DNA from: Elusimicrobiota bacterium
GTDB lineage: Bacteria > Elusimicrobiota > Elusimicrobia > FEN-1173
NCBI GenBank assembly: GCA_016721625.1
Contig: JADKHR010000004.1
Location: 1-15,785, forward strand
Reading direction: 5' to 3'
DNA length: 15,785 bases
Of this stretch, positions 1-8,900 are shown piece by piece. Both the position numbers and the translations under genes were made by a program. Numbering within the stretch: position 1 is the first letter of the stretch; each line of letters starts with the position of its first letter. A model generated the notes under the pieces. That model saw only the letters and a program-made list of their open reading frames with translations, did not search any database and was not told the origin of the DNA.

Positions 1-203
1 AGTTGGCCTCATCCTCCCGCCACACGTTCGAAAGGGGAATGACGTGGGTCGTGGCCGGAACATTTTGGTGTCATATTTGGAAAGAACCGAATGTGTTCCA
101 AAATCCTCCCCAACTGCCCCAAATATTTAACCCTTTCCACATCGGAAAGAGCCAACCGCGCCAATCGCGCCACATGGTTCACGTCTTTTTCGTTTAATGA
201 CAT
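1..203 (-). CDS. gatC: Aspartyl/glutamyl-tRNA(Asn/Gln) amidotransferase subunit C, partial, with indels
   Basis: GatC is the small structural subunit of the GatCAB amidotransferase, which converts Glu-tRNA(Gln) or Asp-tRNA(Asn) to the amide form in the cytoplasm. The N-terminus MSLNEKDVNHVARLARLAL followed by GQLGRILEHI is the typical GatC helix pair. The conserved segment PATTHVIPLSNVWREDEA is also present, but in a different frame. Two missing bases explain this: one near 85 and one in the T4 run at 63-66, where AAAAT on the coding strand should be AAAAAT. About 68 of the usual ~95 residues lie inside the window and the rest is off the left edge. It is the last visible gene of the minus-strand cluster, 51 nt after the lipase, and gatA may follow outside. 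The start ATG (203-201) has no strong Shine-Dalgarno site. Confidence 0.9.
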
Positions 204-254
204 GGGAATGATTTTATCAGATATGGAACTTCAATGTGGACAACCGGCTGGCAA

Positions 255-1194
255 TCATTTTGGTGTCGGCTCTTTAAAATGCTCCATCCGATCCGCATAG
301 GGACTTCCATCGCGGCCAAGAAACTTTCGGCAGGAGATGGACGCGGTAAGTCGCCATAAAGTGCTGAGAAGATTTGCTTTGACCTGGTCGGTGCTTTTTA
401 AAGATTCCCAGAAGGCCAATCCAACCCCGTCCGCGTTGTTCCCCTCCTCCAAATAACTGTAGAAGGGCCCGTCCAACAGCGTTACCTCGACGCCCAAGTG
501 GGCGTAGGGTTTTTTGAGATATTTTATTTCCAACGGCGGCACAAGAGGCACGGGGTCGTTCACGTTGACGATGCGAACCAACGGAAGGTCCCGAAACTTT
601 TTAGCGCCGTCGGCGTCGGTCACTTTCGGTTGACCAAAGGTCACGACCCGAGACACCTGCCAGCCTTGAGTTTTCAAATACATCCCAAAACCACGGCTTC
701 CGCTCCTCCAAAGAATGTCCCGTGAGTGAAATGGAATACTCTTTGTTCATGCGAAGAATCGCGTCATTGTAGAGGCCCTGCGCCGCCACGTGAAACCCCC
801 TGTGCAAAGGAATCTCAATCAGGGGGTCTTTTGTCTTGTCATATTCAATATCGAGAAGGGCGTTCTTGAGATTGGCGGTTCCCTGAACGGAGATCAAATG
901 ACGATGGGTGGTGGTGTCAGTGGCCAGGAAATAGCGGGTCTCCCGATCGGGAAACGATTTGACAACGACCGACGAGTATCCCTGCCCCGCGCAAACCGCT
1001 TGAATGACCGAATCGCTTTCATAGACCGCCTCAGACAGCGCGGCAAATCCATCGACCTCACTGAAATTCACATCGTGGGAAGTCGAGAACCTCTGTTTAA
1101 AAGGGTGAATGCAACCGGTCAAAAAGAGACCCGCCCCCAACAGCAATATCCGTGCAGATGACATGATTCGTATTAATCCTTCGTTTTTATTCAT
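255..1194 (-). CDS. Class 3 (alpha/beta hydrolase) lipase-like lipoprotein, two frameshifts
   Basis: Predicted secreted or membrane-anchored esterase/lipase of the Lipase_3 family, about 313 residues. The N-terminus ends in a lipobox, GLFLTGC, so the protein should be lipidated on Cys and exported. The nucleophile elbow reads SLTGHSL in one frame and continues GGAEAVV then GMYLKTQGW only after adding one base near 709 and one near 684; this restores GHSLGG with the catalytic Ser. After the break, VTFGQPKV and RIVNVNDPVPLVPP (catalytic Asp) are typical of the family, as is the His in YAHLGVE. Two starts are possible: ATG 1194 gives a 28-residue signal, ATG 1164 an 18-residue one. The gene lies 14 nt after the small hypothetical gene and 51 nt before gatC. 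The family assignment is firm; the substrate (acylglycerol, phospholipid or other ester) is unknown. Confidence 0.8.
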
Positions 1195-1208
1195 TTCCCT
1201 TTCCCCGT

Positions 1209-1645
1209 TTATTCTTCGACGATCTCCAACCGATCAATGCCATGGGTTTCACTTTCGGTTTGGTAGCGTTCTTCCATTTCACCGATGACGCGGAGCCGTT
1301 CCTCCGGCGACATTTTTCTAAAGCGTCGGGGCCGCGTTCTTCCTCGATATCGCGGATGGCCAGCCGGCTGACCAATCCCTCCCAAAAGGTTTCTTCGTCG
1401 TATTCGTCCAACACGTCGTGGCCCTTCTCCTCCAACTTCCGGGAGGGGAAGAACGTTTTCTCTTTTTCGCCGTAAACCACCAAATCCCCACATCCTGCCG
1501 CCTGGGCTTTTTTATATATCTTTTGTTCAAGGGAATAGGGATTCGTTATCGAATCGGGAACCTTGTGGGCGTTCGCGACCCAATCCGCCAGATACAGGCT
1601 TCCACCAACTTTCGATACTCCGCTGGAAAACTCCAATTGAATCAT
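1209..1645 (-). CDS. Hypothetical acidic protein, one frameshift
   Basis: I do not recognise this family. The restored protein is about 145 residues, mostly charged. Its first half has EFSSGVSKVGGSLYLADWV and a likely beta segment (GDLVVYGEKEKTFF). The second half is acidic and probably helical (DVLDEYDEETFWEGL, RDIEEERGPDALEKM), ending PEERLRVIGEMEERYQ and DRLEIVEE. The reading frame changes at the T5 run 1313-1317, where one A is missing on the coding strand (ALEKMSPEER). Without repair the frame runs on to 1187 with low-complexity basic residues, and the repaired stop at 1209 is more natural. No signal peptide or membrane segment is visible, so it should be cytoplasmic. ATG 1645 is preferred to the upstream GTG 1648 because AGGAGA sits 5 nt before it. 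It lies between the GT-C gene and the lipase gene, which gives no clear functional hint. Confidence 0.65.
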
Positions 1646-1650
1646 CACAC

Positions 1651-1656
1651 TCTCCT
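1651..1656 (-). promoter_or_regulatory. Shine-Dalgarno site of the hypothetical gene
   Basis: AGGAGA on the minus strand, 5 nt before ATG 1645 and only 2 nt before GTG 1648. The spacing favours ATG 1645 as the start. Confidence 0.7.
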
Positions 1657-1679
1657 GTTTGAATCTATCCCCGCTTCCC

Positions 1680-3745
1680 CTATCGGACCGGGGGAGCGGA
1701 GGGATGAAGATATTTCTCTATGTTCGGCGGGAGCTGTAAGACCCCCCCCCTGCATAAAATCCGCTCCGGCGCGAACGGGCTTGAAAATATATTGCGGGTC
1801 AAGAGAACAGGCCTTTTCGTGAAACTCTTGAGATTTCTCCGAAAGTCCCGCTTCGGCGTAGGCCACGCTCGCATTGTAGTAGGCCTCGGCAAAAGTGGGC
1901 TGACCCGCGATCGACTTCTCAAAATGCGCGATGGCTTGGTCGTATTTCTTTTCCGCCAGGAGGAGCAATCCTCGGTTGTTCTGAAGCTCATAGAAGTCGG
2001 GAGAGAGCGCGGACGCCTGATCGTAATTCTGGAGCGCTCGAGAGAAGTCCTTCCCGTTCATACCAGGGGCGGCCCCTGAGCGTATAGCCAAGGGCGGAGG
2101 AAGGATCCAACGCGATCGCGCGATCAAAGGTGGCCAGCGCGTCCGGATACTGCTTGAGATTCATATACGCTCGGCCGAGGTTGCAGTAGCTGATTTCGCG
2201 CGGTACCGCATCGATGGATTTCTGAAAATACTCGATGCTTTTCTCCGTCTCCCAACGACGGGCATAAATCAACCCGATGTTGTTTAATGCCTCGGCGTAG
2301 TGGGGGTCACACTCCACCGCTTTGAGGTAATACGAAAGAGATTTGTCGAAGTCTTTTTTCTCATTGTACAGATAGCCCAGGCTGTACAAGGCCCGCGGTT
2401 GCTTGGGATAAACCCGGAGCACATCTTCCCACAGGGCAAACGGGTCGTTGAAAAGGTTCCCCCGGTGGTAGGCCAACCATCCGAAGAACGCCAGGTGAAT
2501 TCCCATCAGTCCCACGCACAAGAGGTGCGTTCCTGCCCGAAACAGCCGACTCATATCAACCCGAAAAACGGCACAGTATCCGAGGATAAGAATGAGCAGA
2601 AGTCCGTATTGGGATAGATACAACCGATTTTCCGCAAAGGCCGTCGTGGTCGGTAAAAGACGACGAAGGCGCCAGTTGGATCAAAAACCAGAGAACGGAA
2701 AACAAAACCAACCGCGACACAGCCGTCCCTTTTCTGACCACCATCCACCCCGCCCGCGAGAACCAAAGCCCGGCGGCCGACAAGAGAATCGCCGGCTCCG
2801 CGAGTGAATCGTAGTGTTTGGGCATGTGATCGAGGGACAGTCCCGCTGGGACGAAGACGCATTGGAGGTAGCGGACCAGCGAGACGATCTGAGTGACAAC
2901 GTAGGGCCAGCGATCCCACGGCGACTCCGCCTCGAGGTCGCCGATACTCCCGAAATACGCCGCCCGCGCGGCGAAATAGAGCCCTAAAACAATCCAGAAA
3001 GGAAGATGAAGCCGGACCTGGGCGCGGAAAGAATTCAATCGCATCGGTGCACGACAACATAGTCGACCAACAATAAGATCGCCGGGAGCACGGCGACGGA
3101 TTGTTCGATCGAGCCCTATCACAAAGAGCGCGACCATCCCCACGTATCGCGAGGGGGTGAGCGGTTTTGGCCTGAGAAACAGCAAAATCGCGCCCACGGA
3201 CGCGAGCGCGGCGAGGATGTCCGACCGGTTAAACGTGTAGAGCGCCACAATCGCGTTGACCGGATGCACCACAAAAAAGAGCACGAGGAGGAACGACAGA
3301 ACCGATTGTTCCGTTCCGAAAAGCAGAAAAAACAGGCGCCGCGATAAAAGGAACAGGAGAAACCCCACTCCCACATGACCAAGAAGATTGATGACACGAT
3401 ACCCGAAAGGATCGAGTTTTCCGACATAGTAGTTCAACGTATAGGTCAAAAACGTGACCGGCCGACTGGGATCATTTCGGACGAATGTCCTTTTGGGGGA
3501 ATAGGGGTAGATCAGTTTGGAAAAGGCCTGGGAGAGATGATCGATCCGAATATCCGGATTGTTTTGAACTTTGTGGGCATCGTCAGGATAAACGGCGCAT
3601 GGAGCGTCTGTCCATAGAGAAGGAATCCCACCAGGGCCAGCAACGCGGCCAGCCACAATCCCCCGCGCCCACGGCCTTCCCCGAGGGCCGCCGTCGCCTC
3701 GCTTCGGGCGGCCAAAGACTTCATCTTTTTCTTCCGTCTGCCCAT
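1680..3745 (-). CDS. GT-C glycosyltransferase with C-terminal TPRs (protein O-mannosyltransferase TMTC-like), multiple frameshifts
   Basis: Predicted polytopic membrane glycosyltransferase of about 690 residues, resembling TMTC-type (GT105) protein O-mannosyltransferases, which use a lipid-linked sugar donor. A basic N-terminus (MGRRKKKMKS) precedes the first membrane helix. The acidic loop DDAHKVQNNPDIR follows, where the family has its DDxxxxxN motif. Further family signs are HPVNAIVALYTFNRSDILAA and, in a locally shifted frame, EQSVAVLPAILLLVDYVV. The membrane part ends APSSSF ... AENRLYLSQYG. About six TPRs follow, starting ALYSLGYLYNEKKDFDKS. Frame breaks lie near 3590, 3100 and 3050 (these two compensate), 2655, 2065 and the poly-G tract at 1742-1750. 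GAGGGG lies 8 nt before ATG 3745. The gene sits 53 nt after pcrA. The GT-C/TPR architecture is clear; the sugar and protein acceptor are inference. Confidence 0.8.
1742..1750 (-). repeat. Nine-G homopolymer near the 3' end of the GT-C/TPR gene
   Basis: Nine consecutive C on the plus strand (G9 in the coding sense), directly after codons for DFMQ. Eight G would end the protein ...VLQLPPNIEKYLHPSAPPVR at 1680. Nine G give a tail ending at 1645. Ten G stop after about 12 residues (GGGSYSSRRT). Tract length therefore decides the C-terminus. In this error-rich sequence its true length is uncertain. Confidence 0.7.
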
Positions 3746-3772
3746 GGAGGCACCCCCTCTTTCAGTGTTTTG

Positions 3773-3789
3773 CCCCGATGGGATCGGGG
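3773..3789. other. 7-bp hairpin between pcrA and the GT-C gene
   Basis: CCCCGAT, a three-base GGG spacer and ATCGGGG form a perfect GC-rich stem in the 53-nt gap after the pcrA stop (3799-3801). On the minus strand it is followed by CAAAACAC, with no U tract, so it is not a standard intrinsic terminator. It could protect the 3' end of pcrA mRNA or set relative expression of the two genes; that is inference. Confidence 0.45.
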
Positions 3790-3798
3790 GTATGGTTG

Positions 3799-5785
<1,987 letters not shown>

Positions 5786-5798
5786 AGTTTAGAGGGGC

Positions 5799-5827
5799 AT
5801 TATACCAGATGGAGCATCCGACGGAAA
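5799..5827 (-). promoter_or_regulatory. Extended -10 promoter of pcrA and the minus-strand cluster
   Basis: The minus strand reads TGGTATAAT, a perfect extended -10 (TATAAT at 5804-5799, TG one base upstream). The -35 at the 17-nt spacing is only TTTCCG (3 of 6), as is tolerated with an extended -10. The predicted transcription start, near 5792, is about 7 nt from the pcrA ATG (5785), so the mRNA would be nearly leaderless. No Shine-Dalgarno site is visible between the two. Confidence 0.6.
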
Positions 5828-5830
5828 AAC

Positions 5831-5844
5831 CTTTTTATAAAAAG
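5831..5844. promoter_or_regulatory. 14-bp perfect AT-rich palindrome between divergent promoters
   Basis: CTTTTTATAAAAAG is its own reverse complement. Its centre (5837.5) lies about 45 nt upstream of both predicted transcription starts (near 5792 on minus, 5883 on plus), which is where UP elements or a shared regulator would act. The palindrome is seen directly; the role is inference. Confidence 0.5.
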
Positions 5845-5848
5845 ACCC

Positions 5849-5876
5849 TTGACAAGATTGGAATCTCGATTAAACT
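5849..5876 (+). promoter_or_regulatory. Sigma-70-type promoter of the large secreted-protein gene
   Basis: Perfect -35 TTGACA at 5849-5854, a 16-nt spacer, and -10-like TAAACT at 5871-5876 (4 of 6). The predicted start near 5883 gives a leader of about 32 nt ending in a strong ribosome binding site. It diverges from the pcrA promoter. Confidence 0.6.
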
Positions 5877-5902
5877 TCCTTGAAGTCCCCACGTTATTGT
5901 TC

Positions 5903-5908
5903 GGAGGT
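5903..5908 (+). promoter_or_regulatory. Shine-Dalgarno site deciding the start at 5915
   Basis: GGAGGT lies 6 nt before ATG 5915. That ATG opens MRQWIAS, a fitting signal-peptide N-region, while the long open frame further on has no ATG near its 5' end. The site therefore argues for a start at 5915 and a frame error near 5935. Confidence 0.75.
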
Positions 5909-5914
5909 CGCCCA

Positions 5915-8900
5915 ATGCGCCAATGGATCGCCTCACTCACCGTTTCTCCTTGCCTCGACATCCCTGTTCGCTTCCGTGACACTTCAAGTGAATGTCAAAA
6001 ATGAAGCCGACCAAAACGTCAATGGCGCCACGATCTACGCCCTGGTCTTCACGAACAACGGGCCCGACGCCGTCAACAGCCGCGTGGGAGTGACGGTGAA
6101 CGGAACCGTTGACATCAGCTTGACCGATGGGCTCAATTACGAGATTTTTCCCACCAAGGACGGGTTCACCCCCACCCTGCGCAATCAATTTTCAAGTCCC
6201 GACCCGGCGATGCACCACCATGTGACGGCCTCCGGGACGCCCGCTCCCCTCAATTTGGTTCTCCGTTCCGGAGGATCCGTGGCCGGCACGGTCACCGCCA
6301 GCGTGACCAACGCCAGTCCCAACAGCATGTTGTTTGGCCAAGTGGTGAACGGCGCGAACCGAGAGGATGTGGCCAGGAGCCTGCCTGACGGACGGAAGCG
6401 GGGCCTGCCCGCGCTGACCTTCGAACGTTCCCCCGCCGGCCCGAACACCTATCGGGTCAGCGCCCATGACCCTGTCCTCAATAAAGGGAATGAAACCAAA
6501 GTGGCGAATGCCTTGGCCAAAGATGGAAGCGTCGGCCCCTATCCCCTCAACCTCGCTGGAGGACTTCCCCCTGAAACCGTCGACCGCCAGAACGGAAATC
6601 AGCCCACCGGAGACGCCAGTCTTCAAGGAGTGGTGACCTCCACCAACAACGTGCCCATTCCCTTTGTGGGGGTCAGTTACCAAAGCCCCAACGGTCCCGG
6701 ATCGTGGGGACAGACGGACCAAAACGGACGATTCACTTTTTATGGATTAACGGAAGGAACCACGTACTACGCTCAAGTTTATGCCGGATGCAACCCATCC
6801 GGATGTTTTCAGGGATATACCAGCCTCGCCGCGGAAACCCGCGGAGCGTCTGTGGGACCGAAAGACATCGTCTTTAGCAACGCCAGCGCGCCCCTGAAAG
6901 TGAAAATTCAGCTCCAACAGGCAAGCCCCGGGACAGGGGTCATTCCTGTCTCTGTGGTTGACCAAAACGGCGATCCTTTGCCAGGGGGCAACATCAACCT
7001 TTGGCCCGACGGAAAATCGTGGCACACCAATCCCGCTCAGAATTGCTCGGACGCTTTTCGAACAGGTCCAATCCCGGATTGGCCAACACCATGGCGGACG
7101 CAACGTCGGGCAACGCGACACTCACCGACTCCCGCCGGGAAATTATGTCTTAAATGTGTGGTCTCCTTTTACCTCCGAGGGAGTGCAATACAACGCCGGG
7201 GCTGACAAACAATTCGGGTTCGATTGGAACAACACCTGCGGTTCCAGCCCACACCAGGACGACCTTCGGGTCACCATCGACTCGACGACGACGCCCAGTG
7301 TGCATGTTTATAATTCCCAGGGAACAGATCTCGGCCTCAGTTCCGTGACGGTGGTGGTCAATACGATTCAGCCCAGCGCGAACCACACGGTGCATATGCA
7401 CCTGGCCTTCCCTGAAGCCGTCAATTTGAGCTCGGACCCCATTCTGGTCACTCTGCAAGACTGCAGCAGTGGACACGGATGCAGCGGTGGATACAAGCAG
7501 TTCAACGGGGCCCCGCATCGACCTTTGATTTCGATCTGGCCATCGGAACAGGAAGTTACTGGGTCAACGTCCAATCGAAATATTGGGGCGTGGTGCGAGA
7601 GGGCGGCGGCCAGGGACAGCTGGTCGTTACGGAAGGATTAATCGGCGCCATCCCCCTGAATTTCAAATTCGCCAAAGCGGGACGAATCAAGGGATTTTTG
7701 TATAAACCCGATGGAAGCCTCTATACCCCGGGCATGGGAAGCGGGGCGAGCATTAATGCCGGGATGAAAAGCGGCAATGGATGGGGGTACGGCAATATCA
7801 GCCGGGATGGGAGCTACGTCATTGGAGGATTGTTACCGGGGACCTATCAAATCCGCGCCAACGGGTGGGGCGATTTTGATCTGGCCAATCCCATCGAGCA
7901 AGTGACAGTGAACGTAGTGGCCGAACAAGACGCCTATGTTGAAGTTCACACGGTGAACGGAACTAAAGTTCTCCCCCGGGTGAACCTGGGTCTTTGGACC
8001 CCGACGTTCCCCTTGGGCCGTCCCAGCCCCGACAAGGACGGGCCCTTCGAGCCGTCTTCCTCCCGCCGGGTCGAAACTGGGCCCGAAACTGTCGGACCTC
8101 ATGACGGGGGCGACCAACCGAACGGATTGCTACCAGGCGTTGGGCGACAATGGCCAATGGACCCGGATATGAGGGGTTCTGCCCTGGCAACGTTGAATCG
8201 CCAGGCGGTGATTTCTATCTCCTCCGCAATGAGGAGTTTCAGCCCGGAGAGACCTCCTACCAATTCTTATCCCCTCTTTGTGGCCAAAAAACGTGATCGT
8301 TTCTGATGATAAGGCGATTGAAAGCGTGTTCGTCCAAGGGTCTACGATTAATGTCGTTCCCGTGGACCTCGCCACCCGCCGGAACAGCCAATGGAACGCC
8401 ACCTTAAAGGAGATCTCACCGCCGCCAATATTTTCCGCGAGAGCGACTTCGCCGCCCTGGGGGAAACTTCGACAACTTCATAAAGTTTATCCCTCTCGTC
8501 ACACTCTTCAACACGGACGGGAGATCCAGCCGTCGGCCTCGTGACCCCTCGTCCGGATGAATTCGATGACAACGATGATATCCTCCTTCAAGCGGCAGTG
8601 GCCGGGGAAATTGGGCTCCCTTCAAAACCTTATTCGACGGTTTTCATTTCTCCTACAGAATTCTGGGGCTGAAACCAACACGACCTTTATCGCCGTATTG
8701 ACAACCCCAATTATCCGCCATCCAAGGTTCAAGGCGCACGGGGGCGAACGGGTCGATCACGGTTCAGGATTTTAACCTGGACGAATCGGTCGGGGCCGGC
8801 GCCACACTTTCCGCGTGGTGACCGGCACAGGCGGGGCGCCCCTCCCCAACGCTTCGGTCACCGTCAAAAGCCCCTGTGATTGGAAACCAAAACATTGACC

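Noticed and set aside
601..720. Arg-rich tail of the lipase frame (ERKPWFWDVFENSR and on)
   Set aside because: It is an out-of-frame product; the other frame restores GHSLGG and the conserved remainder of the lipase domain.
3773..3789. Hairpin as an intrinsic terminator of pcrA
   Set aside because: No U tract follows on the minus strand, and the next gene is co-directional with a close ribosome binding site.
6192..6722. Long antisense open frame over the secreted-protein gene
   Set aside because: It runs opposite to a well-supported coding frame, has no ribosome binding site and shows low-complexity Gly/Val/His composition typical of shadow frames in GC-rich genes.
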